Shown here piece by piece: positions 20,600-33,185 of a DNA stretch of 64,000 nucleotides. Both the position numbers and the translations under genes were made by a program. This DNA comes from Takakia lepidozioides (Eukaryota > Streptophyta > Takakiopsida > Takakiales > Takakiaceae): the NCBI GenBank assembly GCA_030704615.1, contig CM060732.1, positions 5,206,001 through 5,270,000 of the forward strand, read 5' to 3'. Position 1 is the stretch's first letter. Every line of letters starts with the position of its first letter. Under the pieces are notes generated by a model. It was not told where the DNA came from and did not search any database. It worked only from the letters and a program-made list of their open reading frames with translations.

Positions 20600-21945
20600 C
20601 CTTAATTCATGCACCATTTGCTTAGAGGTCTTCAAGGACTCCATCCCACTGTACATATCCTGCAATCATGGGCTCCATGATCATACCACATTTCGTTCAG
20701 CCATATTGTTGAACACTCCCTTTGCATCCTTGATGCACCCACATTTGGCATACATGTCTATGTAAGGGTACTATTCAGAATGACATATGGTACAATTCCA
20801 GCTTTGACGATGTCACCATGGACCTCTTTGCCCTCTTGGCCTTGACCCGGCCAGGCTGCACTCCTTCCCACAACAATTGCTCATATGTCTCCAATTCCTC
20901 TTTGAGCTTGGCATACATCTCCACAAGAGTATTGTTCAGAATGAAATCTGCCACAATTCCAGCTTTGACGATGCAGCCATGGATCTCTTTGCCCTTCTCC
21001 AGTAGGCTTGCACATGCACTACAAACACAAACAAATGTAATTTGTGGTCGGACTTCACCCCCTCCCAAACCATTTGCTCATAGGTCTCCAAAACCTGCAA
21101 TCCCCGCCCCTGTTGTGCATGTCCTGTGATCAGCACGTTCCATGACACCACATTTCGCTCAGCCATATTGTTGAACACTCCCTGTCCACAAGGGTATTGT
21201 TCAAAATGACATCTGCCACAATTCCAGCTTTGACGATGCAACCATGGACCTCTTTGCCCTTCTCCAGCAGGCTCGCACATGCACTACAAACACAAACAAA
21301 CGTAATGTGCTCGGGCTTCACCCCCTAGACCCACATCATTTGCTCATAGGTCTCCAAAACCCGCAATCCCCGCCCATGTTGTGCATGTCCTGCGATCATC
21401 ACGTTCCACCACACCACATTTTGCTCAGCCATATTGTTGAACACTCCTTGTCCACAAGGGAATGCTCCCACGTTTGGCATACATGTCGACGAGGTATTGT
21501 TACATCTGGTACAGTTCCAGTTTTGACAATGTCACGATGGACCTCTTTGCCCTTTACCAGGTCTCCAAGTCTCCAGGGCTGCCAGGTTTGCACATGCATT
21601 GCAAACACAAATGAACGTGACCCGGTCAGGCTGCACCCCTTCTTGCAACATTTGCTCATATGTCTCCAATGCCCTCATCCCGCACACATGCTGGCCATAT
21701 CTTGCGAGATTCAAAGTGTTCCATGAGACAACATCTCGTTCAGCCATGTTATAAACTCTCCCTTCGCAACTTCATAGGTCTCCAAAGCCTCCATCCCACG
21801 TCCCTGCTGTGCATACCCTTCAAGCATCGCACTCCACGACACTAGATCTCGGCAAAACAGGCTGAAATAGGTTGAAGAAGAAGGTGCCCTCACCACATTG
21901 TCCTCTACCCATTGCGGATTACCTCCATGCCTTCTTGAGCCTCAC
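20600..21945 (-). pseudogene. PPR pseudogene, tandem PPR units
   Basis: Reading the minus strand from 21945: a PDF-like NPQWVEDNVVRAPSSS, then repeated PPR units with ALETYEQM, ITFVCVCSACASLLEKGKEV, HGCIVKAGIVADVILNNTLV, FNNMAERNVVSWNVLITG. At least four units are separated by frameshifts and stops; several are truncated versions of one another, as expected from unequal recombination between units. No E or DYW region remains. It abuts the 3' side of the broken phosphoglycerate-mutase-like gene. Confidence 0.85.
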
Positions 21946-22159
21946 AGTAAAGGCACCAAATTAACTGAGGTATTCCTCTGTCCTACTGGCCCCAACTATT
22001 GACAGCTCTTGGGATTACTCCCTTAACTGACTGATCAATGCACTGTGTTGGTGCCAGCAAAACTTTCAAGCAGCCTTACCCTCCACATGCTAACTGCCTC
22101 ACCCTAGTTCATGATGACACAGACAGGATGGCTGCATGACCAAGAAGTGTGTTACGTAC

Positions 22160-23868
22160 AGGAATGGGAAGATTGTCGTCAGAAGACGCAAGAACCTTGA
22201 ATGCTTTGGGTTGGATCATACGAGCCTCGGCTCGTGTAAGGCCCTAAAGGAATCCCATATGTCTCTCTCTTAAGGACTCCTTAAGCACGACCTACAATAA
22301 CATAGCAAGTTTTTGTGGGTCACTACTTCCTGAAGTCATCTCTATTTTGCAACAAACCAGCTTCCATCTATTTGCCACCTTTACTGCTCCCTCAAATTTC
22401 CTTTTGCATTCTTGCTCTAAATTTGCCCCCTTCACCACCAAAATCTTCCAGGTCAAAAAATTGTAGCTGAAGTGAGCTTATACCTGCATCCAAACGGCGG
22501 TGTCATGAAGAGCCTGCTTTGGAAATTCTGTAAGGTTGGTATGAACTCACATTTCACAACTTCCAGTACAGAAGATGACCATCTAGGATGGTAGAGGCTC
22601 CCGTTTGCTCCCCTGTTTTCCTTCCCCCTCTCACCCTTTTCCTGCCGAACTGGGAGGGTCTATGGCCACAAAACTAGAGCATATCAAGTCTAATAAGCAC
22701 ACCTCTCCCTATTGCAGCAACCTAAGTTTGGAGAAGAGTAGAGACACTTGTATCAAGCTTGTTGATGTTAAGGCCGCAGCTCCCAAGCCATGGGGATGTG
22801 CTCACAAGAAGGGGAAGGAAGGGAATATTGAACATGCAGCGATATCCAAAAGGGTAAGAAATTGATTATAACTCTCAAGATTCATCCACGCAAAACATGT
22901 AACCCCCCTCAGCAAGATCACTAACTGGTTACCTGCGAGTAGTGGCATTTGTCGGCAATCACTTGAGTTGTGTTTGCTGCCCGTCGAAGGTCTGATGAAT
23001 AGACTGCCGCTATCTGCAGGTGTGCACCTGCCAATCTTTCTGCCACCTGTTGCACGTGAGGATGCATGGAGAGGAATATGTCATTTCATCAGCCAACAAC
23101 AACCCGGCCGCCGTTCTCATATCAGCTACCAACCGATTCAATTTGACGCAATGCCAAGTTTATCCTCTTCAAGATGACTGCATCTTCGTCCAGGACTTCC
23201 ATGAGTAAAGTAGCGACTCAAGGAAAAAAAATTCCATCTAGTGGAAGGTTGTGACTTTACAAGTAGGCAATTGGACAATGCAATGATTTCGACCTTCAAA
23301 TTCGGAAAACAGAACACACACGAGCATAAAGTATGTTCTATGGGCTTGGTCAAAAGAGAAAGATGCCTACTACCAACTGCCCACCTCTACAGCACATTTT
23401 TGCCCGCTTTAGCAGCCCAAATGCTGAGAGGGCAGAGTCTACACTTAACTGCCAGCGCCTGCAGCTTGTCGAGGTTGTTGAGGTCAGACTCTGCATGTCC
23501 CTACCAACCCAGTGCTCTGTTTAGTCCTGTGCACTTGCGACCCACCCTGCCTTGGACTTCCCTCCTCCCTCACTTCATGTTCATCACAACCTGTTTGTTT
23601 CTCTACATTAACGCCACAACAGATGTGCAAGCATATGGCATGAGGCAGGCTTATGCACCTGAAAGCGGTCCCCAGCGTTCCAGGTGGTCTCGCCGTGGCG
23701 AACTACCAACATCTCTACTTGAGTGCTCCCCAGTGCTACTTCCCCCATAGCTGCCTGCTTATCCTTTATCTCCCTTGGGATCCATGCGGCAGAGCTTTGT
23801 GGTTTTATACGCCTTGGGGGACCATTTTTGGCAGAAGGGACACCCTGTCCCATTGGCAGTAGACTGAC
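22160..23868 (-). pseudogene. Phosphoglycerate-mutase-like (histidine phosphatase) gene, broken
   Basis: Four minus-strand exons with matching phases: exon 1 (about 23868-23659) EMLVVRHGETTWNAGDRFQ, carrying the catalytic RHGET; exon 2 (23500-23450, 17 codons) GHAESDLNNLDKLQALA; exon 3 (23046-22933, 38 codons) VAERLAG, then AAVYSSDLRRAANTTQVIA; exon 4 (22292-22160) LRERHMGFL-stop-GLTRAEARM, ending LPIP. Introns have GT..AG ends. The order matches plant GpmB-like mutases. A TAG at about 22245-22247 replaces the usual Gln of LQGL, consistent with CAG to TAG. Exons for the C-terminal half, including the second catalytic His, were not found; PPR sequence begins at 21945. Upstream of exon 1 lies a PDF-motif relic. 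Confidence 0.85.
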
Positions 23869-24020
23869 CATGAACCCAAGAAGACCTCTTGTGCGTGCTG
23901 CTTGTATCTGTAGTCAGGTAATGTGGGATTGGTCCGTAAGAACCACCACGGTACAGCTGAGCGGGCAGAGATTAAAATATGGGCCGCTAAGACCGAGCTG
24001 ATTCCCCCAAGAACCTTGTG
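23865..24020 (-). pseudogene. PDF-motif exon relic
   Basis: The minus strand matches the 26428-26600 exon: CTTACGGACCAATCCCACATTACC encodes NPTLPDYRYKQH followed by QEVFLGS. This is the PDFKHK half of an OSB-type PDF motif. It stands alone, directly upstream of the phosphoglycerate-mutase-like exon 1. Confidence 0.65.
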
Positions 24021-24650
24021 ATCATCAGGAAGAATACCAAATCATGGTACAAAGGGGAGCCAAGAGCCCACATTTTCACATAATGCGCCCCCTACGCCAT
24101 AAACGCTTGCAACAACAGGACATGGGCCTCAATTTGGTCTTCGTCCTTCTCGCATCACTTGCTCGTCTCTCTCCCAAGCCTCCATCCCTCTCCCAACACT
24201 TAGACAAATTCAGGCAAAGGACAAAGTTACTCTTCCACCCTTAGATCATTTTACATCCGACGATTAGAACAATCTCTACGAGCCACACAAGCCCTAAAAT
24301 ACATTAGAATATTCCACGTCATGAGCCATGTGGAGCACTTATAAAAGTTCCATTTTTGAATAGGGTGTGCAATGAATGCCTAGTTGTTAAGAGTCCTTCT
24401 CTAGTGCTTAAAACCACTTGTAATTGCTGTTTTAAAAAAAAAAACAATTTACGTAATTGAATTAAATCGCCGCGAATATTGCGCCGACTGCAGAGTCATT
24501 GATGCAACTTCTATCCGCCATTAGAAATGCGAATTTATCCGTTATGACTGTGCAGTAGTAACAAACATCTCAAAGTTGTTCCCTCAGTGGTTTTGGACAT
24601 GCAGTCGATTCGGAAAAGACACGAATGCTTCTAGTGAATTCTGCAAGTTA
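24021..24650. other. No gene recognised
   Basis: AT-rich with a short A run (about 24434-24445). No recognisable coding motif. The stretch separates divergent fragments of the same PPR family. Confidence 0.5.
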
Positions 24651-24654
24651 GCTC

Positions 24655-26235
24655 GACGTTGGTGCAAAAAGGTGAATGCCTGTTGGAAGCGCAAGTCAGC
24701 ATATGAACTAGTGTAAAGAAGTAGGGTTAGGGTGTTTGCTGGAACAAATCTAGGCTATCATTGTCAGCTGCTAGCAGCAAGGTAAGGAGGTACTATGCAT
24801 GATTTGTGCAGAGGTATGGATAGCCGAAGGAGCAGGGATAGAGTGTGGGTCCAGATTCATCCAAGAGGGCCGGATTTCAAGATCCAGATTACCTATGAAT
24901 CCCTGTGGAATGATAGCTACAAGAAACCTGCATGCGTAGATGGTCAACTGTCATGCCGCAGCAGCAGCGGCACAACTGATAAAATCAGGCACTGGTAATC
25001 GAGGCACCTTCTTCACATTCACCCTGTTTTTCCCTCTTATCAGAATCGGCCCTGAATTTCCATGTTGAATTCTGCAAGTTAGCTGGTTGAGTGAATGTAG
25101 TTTGGAGTGACTTTGCCATGATACTGCCACTGTCACAACAGGAAAATATATAAAAAAACGTAACAGAGATGAGGAGAAGCTGTGGAATGAATACTTTTCT
25201 GACTCCAGTCAATGGTGGGACACCAGGCAAAAAGGTGAATGTTTGTTAGATTACAGGAGAGTAGCAGACGCAATTCAGTATAGGAACTAGTGTAATAAGC
25301 TGAGTTGGGTGTTTCCTAGAACAAATCTAGGCTGTCATTATCAGCTGCAAGGCAAGGATGTATGCATCATTTGTGCAGAGGCATGGATAGCTGAAGGAGC
25401 AGGGATAGAGTGTGGGTCCAGATTCATCCAAGAGGGCTGGACTTCAAGCTCCAGATTACCTTGATTTCAGGTAGATCAGTAGTTACAAGAAACCTGCATG
25501 TGTAGATGGTCAACTAAAGGCAGCAGTTGTAGTGGCACAGTTGATAAAATCAGGCACCTCAACCATGACCACAGCTGTTGAAATTAGAGGATCAAGAGAG
25601 GGAGTCCACAATGCCTCTTCTGGCACTTCTAGGCATGTGAAGATACTTTGTGCCGCAGGCAGGCTGACAGAGGCTCTACAGACTCTAAACCAAGGAGGCA
25701 TTTCAGCAGATTCAGATATGTCTGTCTGTTGCTTAAGTGCATCAAGATGGATGGTCTGGAAGCTGGAAAGCAGGTGCACACTCACATTATCCAAAGTGGA
25801 TTCACACCAAATGTTTTTCTACTCGACACCCTTGTCTGCAACATGTATGTTAAGTGCGGGAGCATCATGGATGCTCACCAAGTGTTCAACAGAATGCCTC
25901 AATGATCTTTGATCACATGGAATATTATGTTGGCAGGATTTACAAAGCGTAGGTGTGGTAGGAATGCTTAGGAGACCTATGAGCAAATGTTGCGTGAAGG
26001 GGTGAAGCCCAACCACATCGCGTTTGTTTGTGTTTGCAATGCGTGTGCAAGCCTGGGAGCTCTGGAAAAGAGGGAAGAGGTCCATAGTGACATTGTCAAA
26101 GTTGGATTTGTACCAGATGTCATCCTGGAAGCAGAAGCGGCAACAGCCCAATTGATAGAACAATTCGCTGCTAATGAAGGTATCTTCTTCAATACATTTC
26201 ACCCTGTTTTGCCATGTTATCAGAGTCGTCCCTAA
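24655..26235 (+). pseudogene. PDF-PPR pseudogene, N-terminal portion
   Basis: Contains a PDF separator and GPDFKIQITYESLWNDSYKK (about 24867-24930), then a second PDF motif: EEKLWNEYFSDSSQWWDTRQ (about 25172-25231) and, after about 200 bp, LDFKL with KKPACVDGQLK (to about 25520). A linker (AQLIKSGTSTMTT, GSREGVHNASSGTS) leads into PPR units (AGRLTEALQTLNQGGISAD, KQVHTHIIQSGFTPN, HQVFNRMPQ). A TGA at 25903-25905 follows MPQ where a paralogue at 27300 keeps CGA (Arg). One more PPR unit (FVCVCNACASLGALEKREEV) runs to about 26140 before the copy ends. Confidence 0.85.
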
Positions 26236-28365
26236 TTTAGAATTCTGCAAGTTAGCTCGTTCATGATGTGAGCTGGCATGAGTTTTATAAAGATCCTTCA
26301 CGATGGTGGGACAACCGCAATCACAAGGTGTGGCTTTTCTTAATGTACGATGTGAAGAAGTTTGTCCATCCTGCAAAGGTGGGTTCTTGGCTCCTGTTAG
26401 TACCATGATTTGGTGTTCTTCCGGATGTTTACAAGGTTCTTGGGAGAGTCAGCTTGGTCTTAGTAGGTCGTGTTTCAATCTCTGCCTGCTCAGCTGCACC
26501 GTGGTGGTTCTTACAGACCAATCCAACATTACCTGACTACAGACACAAACATCACACACAAGAGGTCATTTTGGGTTGATGCTCGGTCAAATCCTCCATG
26601 GGTCAAGGACAATGTGGTGAGGGCACCTTCTTCTTTAACCTGTTGCAGCCTGTTTTGCCCCCTCATCAGACTTGGCCTTGAGATGCATATTGAATTATGT
26701 AAGTTAGCTCATTGGGTGGATCTGTGGTGGTTTGGAGTGACTTTGAACTGGGTTGGGGTGTTTGTTGGAACAATTCTAGGCTGTCATTGTCAGCTGCTAG
26801 CAGCAAGGCAAGGATGTATGCATGATTTGTGCAGAGCTATAGATAGCTGAAGGGGCAGGGATAGAGTGTGGGTCCAGATTCATCCAAGAGGGCTGGATTT
26901 CAAGCTCCAGATTACCTATGATTCCATGTGGATCAATAGCTACAAGAAACCTGTTGCATGGGTAGATGGTCAAGTAAAGGTAGCAGCTGCAGCGGCACAG
27001 TTGATAAAATCAAGCACCTCAACCATGACCACAGCTTCTGAAAGAGGATCAAGAGAGGGAGGCCACAATGCCTCTTCCGCTGGGCATATGAAGATGCTTT
27101 GTGAGGCAGGCAGACTGACAGAGGCTCTACAACTTTAAACCAACAAGGCATTTCAGCAGATTCAGATACGTCTGTCTGTCTCTTGCTTAAGTGCATCAAG
27201 ATTAAAGGTCTGGAAGCTGGAAACAGGTGCACACTCACATTATCCCAAAGTGGATTAACGCCAATGTGGGAGCATCATGGATGCTCACCAGGTTTTCCAC
27301 AGAGTGCCTCAACGATCTTGATCACGTGGAATATAATGTTGGCAGGATTTACCAAGGATGGGTGTGGTAGGAGTGCTTTGGAAACCTATGAGCAACTGCT
27401 GCGCGAAGGGTGAAACCCAACCACATCACATTTGTTTGTGTTTGCCATGCGTGTGCAAGGCTGGGAGCTCTGGAAAAGGGGAAAGAGGTCCATGGTGACA
27501 TCGTCAAAGCTGGATTTGTACGAGATGTCATTCTGAACACTGCCCTGGTGGACATATATGCCAAATGTGGGTGCATTGAGGATGCGAAGGGAGTTTTCAA
27601 CACTATGGCTGAACAAGATGTGGTGTCATGAGATGTGGTGTCATGGAACGTGGGGGGAATGTGATGCTTGTAGGGTATGCACAGCAGGGACATGGAATGG
27701 AGGCTTTGGAGACCTATGATCAAATATTGATGGGGGAAGGGGTGAAGCCCAACCACATCACGTTGCAGCATACTGGTACTTCACAGCCATGGCGGCTCTC
27801 TCAGCCCCTCCATTTTTTTTTCTTTTGGTTTTTTTGGCGCTAGGAGAGAGCAGCAGCTCTGCTGTCTCCTTCCCCTTGATTATGCCGATCGTTAAAGTGG
27901 AAATTGTCATTATGAACTCTGCCTTGGTGGACATGTATGCCAAATGTGGGTGCAACAAGCCTGATGTGAAGGGAGATTTTGACAATATGGCTGAACAAGA
28001 TGTGGTATTTTGGAGTGCCATGATTGCAAGGTATGTGCAGCATGGGTATGGGATTAAGGCTTTGGAAACATAAGAGCAAATGATGTGGGAAGGGATGAAG
28101 CTAGACTAGGCCGTCATGTTCATTTGTTTTTGTAATTTGTCATTCTGAACATTCCCCTGGTGTACATCTACGTCAAATGTGAACTTGGCAGCCCTCAAAA
28201 GGGCACAAAGGTCCATGATGACATCGTCAAAGCTGGAGTTGTCACTCTAAACACTGCCTTGGTGGATATGTATGTTAAGGCAGCCCTGGAAGTGGATGTC
28301 ACTTTGGATGACAAGGTAGCTGGCACCACCATTCTCTGGAACTGCCTGAATTCATTCTCAAATGA
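26236..28365 (+). pseudogene. PDF-PPR pseudogene with an intact split PDF motif
   Basis: Exon A encodes KDPSRWWDNRNHK (26289-26327) and ends at GTGTGG. Exon B starts after TTACAG at 26517 with TNPTLPDYRHKHHTQE, then, one frameshift later, SFWVDARSNPPWVKDNVV. Joined, these give a near-perfect OSB PDF motif with a 189-bp intron. A second, partial PDF motif (LDFKLQITYDSMW, to about 26990) precedes PPR units from 27060 to 28350. Multiple frameshifts and deletions. At 27781-27905 a foreign stretch replaces part of a PPR unit. No E or DYW region remains. Confidence 0.85.
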
Positions 28366-28379
28366 TTTCTAATGTTCTC

Positions 28380-29230
28380 TTGACATGTCCACGATAGTGC
28401 TGGACCTAGCTGCACAGCAGATTATCCTTACTCAATGACTTCAGTTGGGCAGTGATCTATGGATATGGCAACATGGCCCTCATGTTGGTCATTTGTAGAA
28501 TGTGACCAAAACTTGTTTTGCAAAACACTCTTGATATAAACCAATTTTGAGCCATCCAAATGTTTTTGGTTCCTACCTGTATTTGTATTATATGTTTTGT
28601 TGTATTTGTAATATATTTTCAATGCAGTGCAACGAATCAAAATATTTAAATACAATACCCACTAATTCACACACGTACAGATATAAACTAAAAGTAAATG
28701 AAAAAAACGAAATAACAGTAATAAACAAAAAAAACCAAATATTAAATAAAAAGCCTCCCAATTATATATATATATATACACCCCCAGAGTGAAACCTATT
28801 TACTAAAATGTGTCCTCTTTTACTGCTTCACAGTAGAATATTACACTATACAAAGTCAAGCAAACTCACTATCACTGATTCACAGTCAAACCGTATACTA
28901 AACATCATGGAACATAGTCAATATGTTCCACTTCAGTTAAACCACTTTACTACACGTCATGCATCCACGTCACTCTGCCCTTAAGCCACTCACTACACGT
29001 CATGCATCCACCTTATAATTCAGTTAAACCACTTTATTACACGTCATAGCTACGTCATAGCCACATCGCATCCACGTCATACTGTGCTGCCTACACGTCA
29101 CCCCCTAGGTTTTACTGTCACATTTCACTGTCAGAAACTGGCATTTGGATTCGATTGTTTGGCTGAAACGACTTGACCTTTGTCACGCATGTTCGACTTT
29201 GGAGGCTTGGAGTAAAAATGTCGCAAACGA
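28380..29230. repeat. AT-rich DNA with short CACGTCATGCATCC repeats
   Basis: 28540-28790 is AT-rich with a (TA)n run near 28764. From about 28940 to 29100 the words ACTACACGTCATGCATCCAC and CGTCATAGC recur irregularly, forming a degenerate tandem repeat. No gene seen. Confidence 0.6.
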
Positions 29231-29231
29231 C

Positions 29232-31030
29232 TCAAAAATGAGTCAAATACAGAGTCGAAAAGCCCAGCTTATATTGTAGTGATAGATGTTTGATAGCAAC
29301 ATAAGTCGCGGCATCCTGTTCATTCCACTTGAGGATAGATGTTGCCGCACATTGAGCCATCTCTACATTGTTCATGGATTCTGCAGGCACTAAACAAGGC
29401 CTTCCACACCACAACATCTGGATTGATTGGCATTTTATTAATCAGGTCCACTGCCTCATCCAGTTGTCCCGCACGTCCAAGAAGGTCACCATGCAGCCAA
29501 AGTGCTATACTGTCGGAGTGACACCATGATCTTGAATCAGGGAATCGAAGTAGCGTCTACCTTCATTCAGAAGGCCAGTGTGGCTGCATTTAGAGAGAAC
29601 ACATACTGCTTCAAGCCGTTCTTTTGCATTCCTTCAAATAGTTGCAGACCTCCCTATGACAACCATGTTGTGCATATCCTGCGACCATTGCATTCCACGA
29701 CACCACATCTCATTCAGCCATATTGTCGAACACTCCCTTTGCATCCTCCACGCACCCACATTTGACATACATATCCACCAGGGTAGAGTTCAGGATCACA
29801 TCTGGTACAATTTCAGCTCTGACGATGTCGCCATGCACCTCTTCGCCCTTTTTCAGGGCTGCCAGGCTTGCACGCGCACTGCAAACGCACACAAACGTGA
29901 TGTGGTTGGGCTTCACCCCGTCGCACATCATTTGCTCATAGTCCTCCATCCCACGTCCCTGTTGTGCATACCTTGCAAGCACCGCACTCCACGACACCAC
30001 ACCTCGTTCAGCCATAGTGTCGAACACTCCCTTTGCATCCTAGATGCACCCACATTTTGCAAACATGTCCACCAGGGTATTGTTCAGAATGACAGCTGGT
30101 ACAATTCCAGCTCTGAAGATGTCGCCATGGACCACTTTACCCCTTTCTAGAGCTGCCAGGCTTGCACAAGCATTGCAAACGCACCCAACGTGATGTGGTC
30201 GGGCTTCACCCCTTCTCCCATCATTTGTTCATAAGTCTCCAAAGCCTCCATACCACGTTCTTGCTGTGCATACCCTGCAAGCATCGCGTCCAATGGCACC
30301 ACATCTCGTTCAGTCATATTGTTGAAAACTCCCTTCACATCCTTAATGCACCCACATTTGGCATGCATGTCCACCAGAGCAGTTTGCAAAATGACATCTG
30401 GTACAATTCCAGCTTTGACGATGTCACCATGGACCTCTTTCCCCTTTTCCAGAGCTCCCCGGCTTGCACACGCATTGTAAACACAAACAAATGTGATGTG
30501 GTTGGGCTTCACCCTTTCGCGCAGCATTTGCTTATAGGTCTCCAAAGCATTCCTAGCACACCCGTGCTTGGTAAATCCTGCCAACATTATGTTCCACATG
30601 ATCAAACATTGTTGAGGCATTCTGTTGAACACTTGGTGAGCATCTATGATGCTCCCACACGTAACATACATGTTGACAAGGGAGTTGAGTAGAAAAAAAA
30701 TTGACGTGAATTCATTTTGGATAATGTGAGTGTGCACCTGCTTTCCAGCTTCCAGACCTCCCATCTTGATGCACTTAAGCAAGAGATAAGCATACGTATC
30801 TGAATCTGTTGAAATGCCTCCTTGGTTTATAGTCTGTAGAGCCTCTGCTAGTCTGCCTGTCGCACGAAGTATCTTCACATGCCCAGAAGTGCCAGAAGAG
30901 GTATTGTGGACTCCCTCTCTTGATCCTATTTCAGAAGTTGTGGCCATGGATGAGGTGCCTGATTTCATCAACTGTGCCGCTGCAACTGCTGCATTCAGTT
31001 GACCATCTACCCAGAGAGACCACATATAAA
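29232..31030 (-). pseudogene. PPR pseudogene with the longest PPR open frame (30147-31025)
   Basis: From 31025 a 292-codon minus-strand frame starts in the PDF tail/linker (SLWVDGQLNAAVAAAQLMKS) and passes through PPR units: AGRLAEALQTINQGG-like, KQVHTHIIQNEF, FNRMPQQCLIMWNIMLAGF, ITFVCVYNACASRGALEKGK. After a frameshift near 30160 more units follow to 29710 (MAERGVVSWSAVLARYAQQG; CVEDAKGVFDNMAE). 29590-29232 holds degenerate E-motif sequence (HFGCMVTFLDV-like; ILKWNEQDAATYV). No DYW domain. It would have been an organellar RNA-binding PPR protein. Mutations resembling C-to-T stops occur (TAG at about 30042). Confidence 0.85.
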
Positions 31031-31039
31031 GGTGATACT

Positions 31040-31490
31040 GTCCGGCTTCAAGTCGTTCTTTTACATTCCTTCAAATAGTTGCAGGACCTCCCTATGACAA
31101 CCATGCTGGGCATATCCTGCGATCATTGAATTCCACGACACCACATTTTGTTCAGTCATCCTGTCGAACACTCCCTTTGCATCCTCGATGCACTCACATT
31201 TTGATATACAGGTCCAGCAGGGTAGTGTTCAGGATGACATCTGGTACAAATCCAGCTTTGACGATGTTACCATGGACCTCATTGCATCTTTCCAGGGCTG
31301 CCAGGCTTGCACAAGCATTGCAAACACAAACAAATGTGATGTGGTTGGGCTTCACCCTTTCGCACATCAATTGCTCATAGGTCTCCAAAGCCTCCATCCC
31401 GCCCCTTGCTGTGCATATCCTGCAATCATCGCACTCCACGACACCACATTTCTTTCAGCCATACTGTCGAACACTCCCTTTGCACCCTAA
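31040..31490 (-). pseudogene. PPR fragment
   Basis: Minus strand: EALETYEQLMCERVKPNHIT, FVCVCNACASLAALERCNEV, HGNIVKAGFVPDVILNTTLL. About two PPR units, ending in a stretch (HGCHREV...LFEGM) shared with 29590-29680. Probably a local duplication of the neighbouring pseudogene. Confidence 0.8.
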
Positions 31491-31494
31491 ACTT

Positions 31495-32545
31495 GTGCCG
31501 CTGCAGCTGTTGCCTTTAGTTGACCATCTACCCATGCAGGTTTCTTGTAGCTATTGATCCACAGGGAATCATAGTTAATCTTGTGCTTGAAATCTGACCC
31601 TCTTGGATGCTTCTGTACACACACTCTACCCTTGCTCTTTCAGCTATCCATGTCTCTCCACAAATCACGCATTCATCCTTGCCTTGCTGCTAACAGCTGA
31701 CAATGACAGCCTATATTTGTTGTAGGAAACACCCAACTCAGCTTATCACACTAGTTCCTATGCTCATTGCGTCTGCTACTCTCTGTAATCCAACAGGCAT
31801 TCACCTTTCTCTGGTGAGAAACATAAGTCCTCGCCATCGAACACGAGGTCAAGTGGATGTCGTACCTGGCGGAGGGTTTATTGGACGAGGAGGAAGTCCA
31901 GCCTTCTCATCCTTTCTTTTGGTGTTCCAGCCAGCAGCCCGTGGAGCAAGCTGATTGCAGGTAGCGGTTTCGTCTTCTAGTTTTTTTATCAAGTTTACAA
32001 AGACGATTCAGTTGGTTGCATATGTCATGTCACTAGTCTTGTTGTGCTATGTATCTGAGGATAAGCCGCAAAGTGAACTCAACTGAGCACCTGGGACCTC
32101 ATCAAGGGACTTCCACGAATTTACCGAGGTTAAGCGGAGATACAGCTTAGATTTGTTCTAGGAAACACCCAACTCAACGTTCCTATGCTCATTGCGTTTG
32201 CTACTCTCTGTAATCCAACAGGCATCCACCTTTTTGTCTCGATTGTCCCACCATTGACTGTGGTCAGAAAAGTATTCTTTCCACAGCTTCTCCTTGTCTC
32301 TCTTACTTGTTTCTGGATACTTTGGCAGTATCATGTCAAAGTCACTCCAACTATCAAAGGTTCACCCAACCAGCTAACTTGCAGAATTCAACATGGAAAT
32401 TTAGGGCCGGTTCTGATAAGAGGGAACCCACACTCCATCCCTGCTCCTTCAGCTATCCATGCCTCTGCACAAATCATGCATCTATCCTTGCCTTGCTGCT
32501 AGCAACATACAATGACAGCCTAGAATTCTTCTAGCAAACACCCCC
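31495..32545 (-). pseudogene. PDF-motif exon cluster, no PPR units
   Basis: SDFKHKINYDSLWINSYKKP with AWVDGQLK lies on the minus strand at 31515-31600, its separator to about 31800, and a second set at 32160-32440 (exon A words EEKLWKEYFSDHSQWWDNRD near 32245-32300). About 31810-32150 between them is unrelated DNA with no recognised gene. Each piece is an isolated relic of the same N-terminal module. Confidence 0.65.
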
Positions 32546-33185
32546 GCATTTAACATACATGTTGACGAGGGTGCCGAGGAGAAAAACATTTGGCGTGAAT
32601 CCACTTTGGATAATGTGAGTGTGCACCTACTTTCCAGCTTCCATGCCTTTCACCTTGATGCACTTATGTAAGAGTCAGACATACGTTTCTGAATCTGCTG
32701 AAATGCCTCCTTGGTTTAAAGTCTGTAGAGCCTCTTTCAATCTGCCTGCCTCACAAAGCATCTTCACATGCCCAGAAGTGCCAGAAGTGGCATTGTGGAC
32801 TCCCTCTCTTGATCCTCTTCCAGAGGCTGTGGTCATGGTTGAGGTGCCTGATTTTATCAACTGTGCCGTTGCAGCTGCTGCCTTTAGTTGACCATCTACC
32901 CATGCAGGTTTCTTGTAGCTATTGATTCACAGGGAATCATAGGTAATCTTGTGCTTGAAATCTGGCTCTCTTGGATGATTCTATACACACACTCTACCCC
33001 TGCTTTGGCATACATGTCCACCAGGGTATTGTTCAGGATCACATCTGGTACGATTCCAGCTCTGACGATGTCGCCATGCACCTCTTTGCCCTTTTCCATG
33101 CTGCTAGGCTTGCATACGCATTACAAATGCAACCGAACGTGATGTGGTTGGGCTTCACCCCTTCGCGCATCATTTGCTCATACGC
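32546..33185 (-). pseudogene. PPR N-terminal fragments
   Basis: Minus strand 32891-32550: KAAAATAQLIKSGTSTMTT, GSREGVHNATSGTSGHV, AGRLKEALQTLNQGGISAD, then KQVHTHIIQSGFTPNVFLL. 33185-33000 encodes EQMMREGVKPNHITFGCICN, KGKEVHGDIVRAGIVPDVIL, LVDMYAKAG. The two parts are in swapped order relative to intact copies, joined through PDF-module sequence at 32900-32995. Confidence 0.8.
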
